Source: Turnera subulata
Taxonomy: Eukaryota > Streptophyta > Magnoliopsida > Malpighiales > Passifloraceae
NCBI GenBank assembly: GCA_028386065.3
Contig: JAKUCV010006155.1
Coordinates: 80,324-144,323, forward strand
DNA: 64,000 nucleotides
Direction: 5' to 3'
In this document: one piece after another, positions 24,106-35,890 of the stretch
Layout: each line of letters starts with the position of its first letter
Numbering within the stretch: the stretch's first letter is position 1
Program-made: the position numbers and the translations under genes
Notes under the pieces: generated by a model
The model's database searches: none
Told to the model about the DNA's origin: nothing
What the model saw: the letters and a program-made list of their open reading frames with translations, nothing else

Positions 24106-26142
24106 TGAAGCGCCCCGACCCGTATTTACCGAACACAGTAAAAATGTGTCGGAACTATTCTTATTGATAGAACAGACAGTACATTGCAGTCAAAATACTA
24201 CATAGTAAATCCAAATACAGCCAAGGATTCAAGACATCATCTGTCACCCACACTCGGGGACCATTATTCAATCCACACAACTAGTTCAACAGCAGCAACA
24301 CAACAACATATATAACACAGCAGCGGAAGAGTTATATGCACATGCAGCAGAGGTATAGATCCGGAGTCAGGTGGAGAAGAAAGCAGCAGCCATCGAACGT
24401 CGTACCTGAACTACGAAATAACTTAACCTACGGGATGAAACCCCGCAGGCGAGGGGTGAGTCCGAAGTGCTCACCGACGAAGGATAAACAGTGATATGCA
24501 AGCAACCGTAATACTGAAAAGAAATCACAGGCAAGCAATAGCACATCTCAAACAAGACTGAGCCAAGACCAAAAGAATATTTATTATTATTTCCAATTTT
24601 ATCTTCCGGGCCCCGTCACTAGACAAGCTAGGGTCGTACCAGGTTATCAATTAATTCCGGATGCCAGGTCAAAGAGAACCATACCAAATCTTACCATACC
24701 GGGACCACGTCTCATAATATCATACCATACCGGGATCAACATCCCAAAATTACCATATCGGGATCAACATCCCAAAATAACCATACCGGAATCAACATCC
24801 CAAAATAACCATACCGGGATCAACATCCCAAAATAACCTTACCGGGTTCAACAACCCAAAGAACAACCGGGATCAACATCCCCAAACCAAGTAACCGACC
24901 ATAGCATCTCAAAATTAACTTTCAAACCATCGGGTCGTACCACTACTTTCCACGTGACAATCATCATCTCAAATTCAATTTCCAATTTCCATTATCCTTT
25001 TCACAATTATCCATAGTCAATAGTTCAACATCAATCTCAACACAATATCCACAGCAATAACCATAGAAATCAAGTAATCAAAGAGCATCCCAGCAGTTCA
25101 ATCAAACAACAAAGCACACAAAGTATTACAGGCAACATAACAAAGGTTATCCATCCTCACTTTAGCCGATTATCAATTATGGTAATGTCCAACAGATTCC
25201 AAGTCCGGTTCCTCAGCAAACTTCTCGTTATCAACTCCTTGTAGTCGACGAAGAGGGCGGCGCGACGGGACAGGGCGGCACAGATCGGCGAGGCGACAGC
25301 GGAAAGGGGAGTGCAACGAGGAGGGCGCGGTGCTGACGGATGCGGACGGTGATAAACCAGGAGAGGCGGCGAGGCAAACTCGGCAGCTTGCTTCGATTCG
25401 TTCCACTGGCGACGACGGCGACGGCTCGGGTCGCAGTGGCTAGGAGCGAGGGGAAGAGGCGAAAGCAAGGAGAAGGTGAAGGTGTCGGCTCTAGGTGGTG
25501 GCGGTGAGATGGTGGTGTCTCGGGTGGTGGTTGGTCACGGTGGAGGAGAAAAGAAAAGAGGAAGGGGAAGGGTGACGTGGCAGTGGTGTTGTGTGTTTCT
25601 TTTTTTTATTATTTTTTTTCTGGTTGATGTTGTGAGTTTTGCAGGTGAAGCAGGTGAGTTTTACAGAGGAAGCTTGCAAATGAGAGTAAGGTGATGGTGG
25701 TTATGGTGTGCACTGGGAAGGCAGGAGAGGTGACCCTTTATAGACAAGAAAAACACTGATACACCACGGGTAACACAGGCAGTTCACAAGCAAAATAGGA
25801 GAAGGCGGCTGATAATTGAGCTCTCAATTATGTGCTACTATGCTGCATATGAAGTGTGACCCGCCTGGACTAGAAAATATCCAATATACCCACTTATATT
25901 TATTTCTGGTCCGTTAACTCAAGGATAAACCCGGCTTTTCTAAAGATTCCTGGACCCGAAAAATCCCAACTTTGGTCCGTAAAATCCGCAGAAAAATTCC
26001 GAACGTGAGATAAGGCTCGGTTTCGGAATCCAATGCTCGATTTACCACGAATTAATTACCCTACATTAAAATCAATGGTAAATTGCTGTAAATTAACTTA
26101 AACAGTCTCGGTAAAAATGAAATTTTTACCTGGGCTGTTACT
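24106..26142 (-). repeat. 3' LTR of gypsy element
   Basis: Starts TGAAGCGCCCCGACCCG; ends at TTACT where the other LTR has TTACA, so the terminal base has mutated. Includes a tandem array of 28-bp hairpin units (24690-24890, about six units against four in the other LTR). Confidence 0.93.
24690..24890. repeat. 28-bp tandem hairpin repeats in gypsy LTR
   Basis: Units of the form CCATACC-GGGAT-CAAC-ATCCC-AAAATAA repeat about six times. Stem variants include GGGTT-CAAC-AACCC (24844-24857) and GGGAC-CAC-GTCTC (24701-24713), the last matching GGTAC-CAC-GTCCC in the other LTR. The corresponding array at 31525-31660 has about four units. Confidence 0.85.
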
Positions 26143-26178
26143 GTCTACCCACCTTAAAAAGAATTTCGTCCCCGAAAT

Positions 26179-29100
26179 TCACTCCGATGCTGTGAATAGG
26201 TGCGGATACTGAGAACGCATATGCTCCTCGACTTCCCACATAGACTCATTCGCAGAGTGCTTCCTCCACTTAACCTTTACCATCAGAATGACTCGGTTCC
26301 TCAACTGTCTGACCTTCCGGGCAAGAATCTGCTCTGGCAACTCTGTATACGTAAGATCCTCTGCGACCTCAACATCAGCTGTAGTAACCACATGGCTCGG
26401 ATCTGATCTGTACCTCCTCAACATGGAGACATGGAACACGTCATGAATCCGTGACAACTCCTCTGGTAGAGACAATCTGTACGCCAAGGGTCCAACCCTT
26501 TCCATGATCTCATACGGCCCGATGTACCTGGGACTCAGCTTCCCCCTTTTCCCGAATCTGATAACACCCTTCCAAGGCGCAACTCGGAGGAAAACTCTTT
26601 CTCCCACCTGGTACTCCATCTCACGTCGATGCTTATCAGCATAGCTCTTCTGTCGGTCCTGTGCTGCTCTCATGCTCTGCTTAACTGTCTGAATCTTATC
26701 AACTGTCTGCTTAACCAAATCTGGACCCACAATCAAACGGAGACCTTCTTCATCCCAACAAACTGGACTTCGACACTTCCTTCTGTAAAGAGCTTTGAAC
26801 GGTGGCATGCCAATACTGGAATGAAAACTGTTATTGTAGGCAAACTCTGCTAAAGGCAAATACTGGTCCCAACTCCCACTGAAGTTAAAAGCACAAGCCC
26901 TTAGCATGTCTTCCAGTGTCTGAATAGTCCTTTTTGACTGTCCGTCTGTCTGAGGATGAAACGCGGTACTAAAACTCAACTTCGTACCCAAAGCTGTTTG
27001 CAGACTCTTCCAAAACCGTGATGTGAACCTCGGATCTCTGTCTGAGAATATGGACTTAGGAATTCCATGCAACCTCACAATCTCTGCAACATACTGCTTC
27101 GCCAACGTATCCAAGGTGTCTGTCTGTCGGATGGGAAGAAAATGGGCTGATTTTGTAAGTCGGTCAACGATAACCCAGATAGCATCATGCTGTCTCCGAG
27201 TCAACGGTAATCCGACCACAAAATCCATAGTGATCATCTCCCATTTCCACTCTGGTACTGTCAACGATCTCAACTTTCCCGCCGGAGCCTGATGCTCGGC
27301 TTTCACTTGCTGGCAGGTGATATACTTAGCAACATATTCTGCTACATCTTTCTTCATACGCGGCCACCAAAAATGACTCCTCAAATTCTGGTACATCTTG
27401 GTGCTTCCGAGATGCATAGCATACGGTGTCATATGTCCTTCTTCCAGAATCTGACTGCGCAGGTCACCAACACTGGGTACACATAGACGTTTCCCCAGCA
27501 TCAGTGCACTATCCTCGGCAATGTGAAACTTATCTTCTTTTCCACTACGGACTGCTTCCTTCAGCTTGATCAAGTCGGGATCTCCATCTTGTAGCTCCAC
27601 AATCCAGCCTCTCAGGTTAGACTTGACTTCAATATGGGTCAACAAGACTCCTGTCTCATCAACTGACAAATCAACTCCCATCTTCCATAACTCGATAAGA
27701 GAGGATATTGAGTAGGTCGTGTAAGCATCTTCTGGTTGTCTCTGGCTCAAAGCATCAGCTACAACATTAGCTTTTCCAAGGTGATACTCAATAGTACAAT
27801 CATAATCATTCAACAACTCAACCCAATGTCTTTGTCGCAGGTTAAACTCCTTCTGAGTCATGATGTACTTGAGACTCTTATGATCAGTGAAAATCCGGCA
27901 TCTCTCTCCGAACAGATAATGTCGCCAAATCTTCAAAGCAAGGATCACTGCTGCCATCTCTAGATCATGTGTCGGATAGTTCTTCTCATGCGGCCTCAAC
28001 TGTCTCGAAGCATAAGCAATCACTCGGCCTTCTTGCATCAGAACTGCTCCTAAACCAAGACCTGAAGCATCACAAAACAACATATACTCCACTCCTGGCT
28101 TAGGTACTGTCAAAACTGGCGCTGATGTCAACTTTTTCTTCAGTTCAACAAAACTCTTCTGGTAATCTTCACTCCAAACAAAGGCTTGATTTTTCTTCAA
28201 CAGCTTGGTCAAAGGACTGGCTATCAAAGAAAAACCCTCGATGAATCTCCGGTAATATCCTGCAAGGCCAAGAAAACTTCTGACTTCTGGTACCGTCTTG
28301 GGTGACTCCCACTCTAGAACAGCTTTCACTTTGGTAGGGTCAACCTTAATCCCATCCTCGGATACAACATGTCCAAGGAATGCAACTTCTTCAAGCCAGA
28401 ACTCGCACTTGCTGAACTTGGAATACAATTCTTTCTCTCGCAATCTCTGTAGTACTACCCTCAGGTGCTCTTCATGTTCTTCTCTGTTCTTGGAGTATAT
28501 CAGAATGTCATCGATGAAGACTACCACGAACTTGTCCAAGAACTCGTTCAGGACCAAGTGCATCAAGCATATGAAAATTGCAGGTGCATTGGTCAAGCCG
28601 AAAGGAACCATTGTGAACTCAAAGTGTCCATACCGAGTGCGGAAGGCTGTCTTCGGTATATCCTTCTCTGCAATCTTGATTTGATGATATCCAGACCGAA
28701 GATCAATCTTGGAAAACACGGTAGCTCCCTGTAACTGATCAAAAAGATCATCAATCCTGGGAAGCGGATACTTGTTTTTCACCATCACTTTGTTCAACTA
28801 CCAGTAGTCCACACACATACGCAAACTGCCATCTTTCTTCTTCACAAACAGAACTGGTGATCCCCAAGGTGATGTACTAGCTCTGATGAAACCCTTCTCA
28901 AGCAACTCATCTAACTGCTTCTTCAACTCCTGGAGTTCTGTCGGTGCCATCTGATACGGTGCCATCGAGATAGGTGTCACTCCCGGCATCAAGTCGATGG
29001 TGTACTCAACTTCTCTGTCAGGTGGCAACCCTGGTAAATCCTCTAGAAACACATCTGGAAACTCTCTGACAACTGTGATGTCCTCCAAAACCGGAGTCTG

Positions 29101-30809
29101 AACGTCTTCGCCCTTGATGTGAGTCAACAAAGCATCTGGACTATGCGGCTTCTTTCTGACATCCTGGTTAGCAGAGATACTATATGTTGTGGCAACTCTC
29201 CCAATACCTGTCAATAAAACCTTTCGCCCACCATCGGAAGTCAACAGCACTTCCTTGGTTCAATAGTTTACCAAGGCACTGTACCTCCACAACCAGTCCA
29301 TCCTTAGAATGATATCGAAACCTCCCATGTTCATCACAACCAACCGTGCAAGAAGAACCTCATTGTCGTACGAAAGCAAAACATCTCTGCACACTTGGGT
29401 TAACCTGACCACTGTACCCGCAGGTAACCTAACCCTCATCGGACAAGTTAAACTCTCGCCCGTACAGTTATGTTGTATTGCAAAACTTTGCGCAACAAAT
29501 GAATGCGTAGCACCAGGATCAATCAAAGTATAACCAGTACTACCAAAGACTGTAAAAGTACCTGCCATAACATCGACATTCTCTGGATCCTCATCAGCGG
29601 TGATCACAAATGCTCTCGGCACAGCTGCACTCTGATTCATGGCTGACTGGGTTCTAGCAGGAACAGCTTCACGTCCTCGGCCTCGGCCAACTCCAGAACC
29701 ACTAGGAACACTAGCAACTGAGGCTTGCACTATCTGAATAGGTGCCGTACCTCCAGATCTTCCCAACTTAGGATAGGAATATCGGTAGTGCCCAACTTTG
29801 TTACACTCATAGCACCTCACCTGAGACAGAGGAAGTCTCGGGCGAGCATTCCCAGATGAAGTCCCTCCAGACTGAGTCCAAGAACTGCCTCGGTTATAGG
29901 TATCGTTATTCCATCCACGTCCCTGGCTCACTGGCATAGAACGGCTTTGTCCATACCCTGGTTGGTTAGCAGGTGTCTGGAACCTCTTGTTCTGTCCCCT
30001 AGTACTCTGTGCAGCTTGTCTCTTGCGGATCTCCTGTTGCTTTCTCTCATTGCCCAGCCAAATAATCTTGGCTCTCAAGGCATCTGATAGCATGTCCTAA
30101 TAAGTCTCGTAAACCTTGCACCCCATGACTGTCTGGATGCCAGATCGAAGACCATCCCAGAAACGTCGGCATCTAGCTTCTTGAGTAGCTACAAACTCAC
30201 TGGCGTAGATAGACAGACGGTTGAACTGGACCTCATACTCGTTGACCGCCTATTCCGCACCTTGTTGTAACTCCAGAAACTCTCATTTCAGCTGGTCTTG
30301 GTACGCCTCAGAAACAAACTTCCTTCAGAACATATTCATGAACTGATTCCATGGCATAGTGATAGGCGTCGGCAAATCTCTGGTTGCAGACTCCCACCAA
30401 TCAATGGCAACTCCTCTGAACATAGCAGCGGCATATCTGGCCCACTTGTCATTCATGCATATCAGTTTCAGCACACTCGATTCATCTATCTAAGCCACTG
30501 ATCAGAATCCTGCGGTGTAGTGATATCGGTGAAAATCTCAGCCCCAAGCTTTTCCAGCTTCATATACATTGGATCCTCAACAGGTCCCTGGTTTTCCTGT
30601 TCCCGAGCTTCCATAGCATCGATACAAGCATCTCTGGCTTCTTGCCTTTGCAGAATCTGAGTTACCACGTTTAACATCTGTGTAGGGTCTCCCAAAGGAA
30701 CATTCGGAGGGTGTTCCGGACCTCCCGTAACTTGTTGCGGTTGATCCACCGATACCTGATCGTCATCTAGGTGAACTCCAGCATGCTGATTCCCTCCAAC
30801 TGGATCCAT
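26179..30809 (-). pseudogene. gag-pol of Ty3/gypsy element, interrupted
   Basis: Gag starts at 30809 and shifts frame near 30490. A single frame then runs to 26179 but is cut by stops at 30325-30327, 30283-30285, 30250-30252, 30097-30099, 29260-29262 and 28798-28800. Recognisable parts in order: gag core with AIDWWES; zinc knuckle CYECNKVGHYRYSY, whose last Cys is Tyr; protease LIDPGATHSF; reverse transcriptase with FIDD at residues 94-97 of the 872-aa 3' frame (26179-28797); RNase H with [10 protein letters not shown]; integrase HHCC with a Cys-to-Tyr change (Y492) and DDE core whose glutamate position reads Lys (K622, codon 26932-26934); and a chromodomain-like tail ending SQYPHLF. The losses make it inactive as written. 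Confidence 0.93.
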
Positions 30810-30931
30810 TCGTATCTATATGAGAATGTATATGTATGCATATCATATCATGACAAATCTTATGCACAAAAAAGCAACCATGCAATCACAATTATATCCC
30901 TAATGACCTACTGCCTGCTCCGCTACCAAAC

Positions 30932-32894
30932 TGAAGCGCCCCGACCCGTATTTACCGAACACAGTAAACACGTGCCGAAACTATTCTTATTGATAGAACA
31001 AACAGTACATCGCAGTCAAAATACTACATAGTAAATCCAAATATAGCCAAGGATTTAAGACATCATCTGTCACCCACACTCGGGGACCATTATTCAATCC
31101 ACACAACTAGTTCAACAGCAGCAACACAGCAACATATATAACACAGCAGCGGAAGACTTATATGCACATGCAGCGGAGGTATGGATCTGGAGTCAGGTGG
31201 AGAAGAATGCAGCAGCCATCGAGCGTCGTACCTAAACTACGAAACAACTTAACCTACGGGATGAAACCCCACAGGCGAGGGGTGAGTCCGAAGTGCTCAC
31301 CGACGAAGGATAAACAGTGATATGCAAGCAACCGTAATACTGAAAAGAAATCACAGGCAAGCAATAGCACATCTCAAACAAGACTGAGCCAAGACCAAAA
31401 GAATATTTATTATTATTTCCAATTTTATCTTCCGGGCCCCGTCACTGGACAAGCTAGGGTCGTACCAGGTTATCAATTAATTCCGGATGCGAGGTCAAAG
31501 AGAACCATACCAAATCTTACCATACTGGTACCACGTCCCATAATATCATACCATACCGGGATCAACATCCCAAAATAACCATACCGGGATCAACATCCCA
31601 AAATAACCATACTGGGTTCAACAACCCAAAGAACAACCGGGATCAACATCCCCAAACCAAGTAACCGACCATAGCATCCCAAAATTAACTTTCAAACCAT
31701 CAGGTGATACCACTACTTTCCACGTGACAATCATCATCTCAAATTCAATTTCCAATTTCCATTTCTAATTTCCATTATCCTTTTCTCAATTATCCATAGT
31801 CAATAGTTCAACATTATTCTCAACACAATATCCACAGCAATAACCATAGCAATCAAGTAATCAATGAGCATCTCAGCAGTTCAATCAAACAACAAAGCAC
31901 ACAAAGTATTACAGGCAATATAACAAAGGTTATCCATCCTCACCTTAGCCGATTATCAATTATGGTAATGTCCAACAGATTCCAAGTCCGGTTCCTCAGG
32001 AAACTGCTCGTTATCAACTCCTTACAGTAGACGAAGAGGGCGACACAGATCGGTGAGGTGACGGCGGAAAGGGGAGTGCGACGAGGAGGGCCCGGTGCTG
32101 ACGGTTGCGGACGGTGATGAACCAGGAGAGGCGACGAGGCAAACCCGGCGGCTTGCTTCGATTCGTTCCACTGGCGGCGACGGCAATGGCTCGGGTCGCA
32201 GTGGCTAGGAGCGAGGGAAAGAGGGGAAAGCAAGGAGAAGGTGGTGGTGTCGGCGAGATGGTGGTGTCTCCGGTGGTGGTTGGTCACGGTGGAGGAGAAA
32301 AGAAAAGAGGAAGGGGAAGGGGTGACGTGGCAGTGGTGTTGTATGTTTCTTTTTTTTATTATTTTTTTTTTCTAGTTGATGTTGTGAGTTTTGCAGGTGA
32401 AGCAGGTGAGTTTTACAGAGGAAGCTTGCAGATGAGAGTAAGGTGATGGTGGTTATGGTGTGCATTGGGAAGGCAGGAGAGGTGATGCTTTATAGACAAG
32501 AAAAACACTGATACACCACAGGTAACACAGGCAGTTCACAAGCAAAATAGGAGAAGGCGGCTGATAATTGAGCTCTCAATTATGTGCTACTATGCTGCAT
32601 GTAAAGTGTGACCCGCCTGGACCAGAAAATATCCAATATACCCACTTATCTTTATTTCTGGTCCGTTAACTCAAGGATAAACCCGGCTTTTCTGAAGATT
32701 CCTGGACCCGAAAAATCCCAACTTTGGTCCGTAAAATCCATAGAAAAATTTCAAACGTGGGACAAGGCTAGGTTTCGGAATCCAATGCTCGATTTACCAC
32801 GAATAAATTACCCAAGATTAAAATCAATGATAAATTACTGTAAATAAACTTAAAAAATCCTGGTAAAAATGAAATTTTTACCTGGGCTATTACA
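30932..32894 (-). repeat. 5' LTR of gypsy element
   Basis: Highly similar to 24106-26142. Differences are mainly the shorter hairpin array (31525-31660) and a small deletion near 32025-32040. Ends TTACA followed by the ACAAT duplication. The primer-binding site lies just outside, as the complement of CCTGCTCCGCTACCAAA (30914-30930). Confidence 0.93.
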
Positions 32895-33077
32895 ACAATA
32901 CCGGGTCACTCCGACCCTTAACAGGTGCGTGTCCTCCACCGGATCCATAGACAACCTCACTATATGCATGCATAAGACAATGCAACAACCAACTAAAAAA
33001 GGAGCAGACATATGCACATAAGATCACAAAACATATCCATACATCCCCAAGGATCTACAGCCTTCTCCGCTACCAAC
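32895..33077 (-). other. Internal region of family B second copy, right part
   Basis: Continues 22824-24105 after the gypsy insertion. Carries the primer-binding-like site (complement of CCTTCTCCGCTACCAAC at 33061-33077). Non-coding. Confidence 0.82.
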
Positions 33078-35316
33078 TGAAGCGCCCGTGTCCCAATTTG
33101 TTATTATAAAATAGAATTTAAATATAAAATGACTAAATTGCCCTTATCATTCCCGGGACATGAAAATCATCAACTAAACACCCGTATCCTAAATAACCCA
33201 TTAAATTAATTACACATGAGAAGTGGCCAAAATGCCCTTCTACCCGGGATACGATATCAACAACATGATCAACATTCAATCAAATAATAAATAATACAAT
33301 GGAATCAAGTACACAGCAGAAAACAAAAATACATAGCAACATGCATGCAATGAACCCTATGGATCCGACCTGAGGAGTGAAGCACCGCCACCTGCTGACA
33401 TGCTCTTCTGATCATCGATCAGCTAACCTGTGTAAAGACTGTGAGGGGGTGAGACCAACCACTGTCTCACCACAAACAAATAAATCAGACTATACAAATA
33501 CAAATCAACCACAAATACAGGTGTCAGGCAGTAACAGCCACAGAGCACAAAACACAATCAATTGTTTATCACAATTATCAGAAATTAGTGCTTTATTAGG
33601 TTTGAATATTTTATTAGGGCCCTCTACTGTGTGCGTCGAGCTCGGTCCCGTCTCATGAGACAACCAGGGCATAAGCCCAATATAATCAGGGCAAGGCCCA
33701 AAACAATCAGTGAGAGAGAGAGATAGACAGAGAGAAAGAGGGAGGTAGAACCGGTCATCACAGACCCATAAGCTAAACTGCATATACCATGCTATCCCGC
33801 ATGAAATCCCGAGGGGTATCACTTCCCGCTCAAACCAACCAGTCAACAGCCCTACAGTAGAATTATTATAGTTCGTTATTCTCAATTATGCTTAAAGAGT
33901 TGTGCCATACGTTATGATCAAACAGTGTTGTGTGGATTTAGTATCTTATTCTCAAGTCCAGGCCTCCAGCCCACTGTCCACCACACAAACCACAAATCTA
34001 TGTCTCATGTGTTGTAACATAACATAACAAGTCATGCTCGACAGGCACAATATATCACATCGGACAACAGGTCACATAATCAGGCACACCACATCATAGG
34101 TATAATCAACATAATTCACTTTGCAAATAGCAACATCAGCACAACAAGCATACACGCATACAGCATTCAGTGCCTAACAAATATTACCACTTTGCATATC
34201 ATGTTAATTAACCGAGTATTGTAGGCAGTAATGTATACAAAGGTTTATATGTCCTCACCTGGGCCATATTAATTGTCTCGAAACCTGAAGCTTTGTTCCG
34301 CCTCGACATTCCCATGTCCTCAACATCCATTACTGCCGATTCCAAATGCTTGCTGGAAAAACACCATCTCACCGGAACAGTGCCTCGACCCGCCGGATTC
34401 CGGCCAAGCTTCGCCGGAAATGACACCCGAGTCACTGGAAAAACCCACCAAAAATTTCAGAACCGGAAGATGGATCTGTCCTGTCCGGATCTAAAATCCA
34501 GTAACCTGAACCCGACTCAAAGTCTTGGATCCACCACTGGAAGCCCCTCACTGCCGTCGACCAGAAAGCCGAGCCCACCAACTACACTGCCCGGAAAGCC
34601 TAGCACCACTGCCGGCCGTAACAACACAGCCAGACCCGAAACCTCGCTGCCGAACTACACCACCAGCAAACCAATCCCCGGCCGAACACCATTGTCTCAT
34701 CCGCTGCGACAGCACGGAAACGACAGAAAGGCGGCCTCCTCATCACAGCCCCGACTCGGTCTCGCGTCCTTGTTATGTAGGCTGCAACACCGGTTCAAAG
34801 AGAGAGAAGTCACAGTGGCGGCGGCACAAGAAGAAGGAGTGTCAGGGAGAGAAGAAGAATAGATTTAGAGCACTTGGAAGAGAACATTGGGTAAGGATCG
34901 TGGGCAGCACCGGGAGAAAAGTGTGGGAAAGAAAAGAAGAATAAAAGAAAAGAGAAGAAAAGAAGAGTTAGGGCTTGTGTGCCAGCCGAGGCCAAAACGG
35001 CGTCGTTTTGGTCTCTGGCTTGGTCAACTCGCCCTACTCGGTAAACGGCGTGGTTTGTTTTTTTTTCCTTCATACCAAAACGACGTAGTTTTAATAAAAA
35101 CTACAATAAACTTCGTTTTTCCACCAAATCACGTTTTATTTCAACGAAACCCGAACAAGAAACAATTCTAACTTAAAATCTAATATTTCCAAGGAAAATA
35201 ATTTATTTTTTTCAAGACCAAAACCTGGAAATTTCTCAAGGGTAAAATTGGAAATAAAATTACAAAAATTACAAAAATTCTGTAGAAATTAAATACCAAA
35301 AATTCGGGGCGTTACA
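33078..35316 (-). repeat. 5' LTR of family B second copy
   Basis: 2.24 kb. Matches 20478-22823 apart from small indels, including one shortened GA repeat (33713-33750) and loss of about 80 bp near 34690. The ACGT palindrome (34990-35012) has one extra central G. Confidence 0.9.
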
Positions 35317-35329
35317 ACTATTTATGTGC

Positions 35330-35580
35330 CAGCTTCAGGCTGCTATATCCATGCCAGCTTCAGGCTGGATATGATAACTTAGGAAATTATTTACCAGCTT
35401 CTGGCTGGTGCATACTAGCTATAAATTACATATATATTAGCCAACTTCTAGTTGGTCTCAGCTTCGGGCTGTGTAAACTTGTGTATTTAAACACTTAAAA
35501 TTGCTAGCTTCAGGCTAGTGCATAGCTTCTAGCTGGATATGGTAAGTTTAATAACTTAAATTGCTAGCTTCAGGCTGCAA
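35330..35580. repeat. C-TTCNR-G hairpin array, segment 2
   Basis: Eight units in 250 bp: CAGC-TTCAG-GCTG (35330-35342), CCAGC-TTCAG-GCTGG (35354-35368), ACCAGC-TTCTG-GCTGGT (35393-35409), CCAAC-TTCTA-GTTGG (35441-35455), CAGC-TTCGG-GCTG (35459-35471), CTAGC-TTCAG-GCTAG (35504-35518), AGC-TTCTA-GCT (35524-35534) and a bulged TTGC/GCAA unit (35561-35580). Just across the nested element lies ACCAAC-ATCAA-GTTGGT (20442-20458), originally next to this array. Confidence 0.88.
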
Positions 35581-35890
35581 TACATGTGTCAATGCTAGGC
35601 TTATTTCTGCCACTCATGTCGGAAAAGATCAGAATTATTGAGCAATAATTAAATGTGGCAACAAACTTTTCCAAAAGCAAAAACCTCGAAGATTGAAAAG
35701 CTTTGGAGTTTACTGACAAATAATGCAAAGTTTTAATTATCGAAAAAATCTTTTGGATCTTTTCGGAGACAGAAAAAGGGTCCACATGTGAAAAACTGAC
35801 ACCTAGCTGTCTAATCTCAGACTATAAGAAGGGGAGGCGGTTGAGACAGGAAGATGCAGAAAACTCAGAAAACTCAACAAGACAAGAAAA

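Larger units (their letters stand above)
24106..32894 (-). mobile_element. Ty3/gypsy chromovirus-like retrotransposon, recently nested but broken
   Basis: An 8.8-kb element with LTRs 24106-26142 and 30932-32894 and a perfect 5-bp target duplication ACAAT (24101-24105 and 32895-32899). The undisturbed site is visible in the sister element near 14016. In minus sense: 5' LTR, primer-binding site TTTGGTAGCGGAGCAGG, gag with zinc knuckle, aspartic protease, reverse transcriptase, RNase H, integrase, a C-terminal chromodomain-like tail, polypurine tract AAGGTGGGTAGA, 3' LTR. Pol order RT-RNaseH-IN marks Ty3/gypsy, and the tail suggests the Tekay/Del group. Several stops and a frameshift disable it. 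Confidence 0.95.
20478..35316 (-). mobile_element. Non-autonomous LTR retrotransposon (family B, second copy), split by a gypsy element
   Basis: LTRs 20478-22823 and 33078-35316 (start TGAAGCGCCCGTG, end CGTTACA on the plus strand) flank an internal region of about 1.45 kb, split at 24105/32895 by the gypsy insertion. There is no coding capacity of its own. The primer-binding-like TTGGTAGCGGAG and polypurine tract match those of the 9535-15816 element. The flanks (GTTAT and ACTAT) agree at only three of five positions, so the target duplication is imperfect or eroded. It interrupts the hairpin array of the decayed Copia element. Confidence 0.88.

Noticed and set aside
26200..28734. Plus-strand frames inside the gypsy pol region
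   Set aside because: Antisense shadows of the pol coding sequence.
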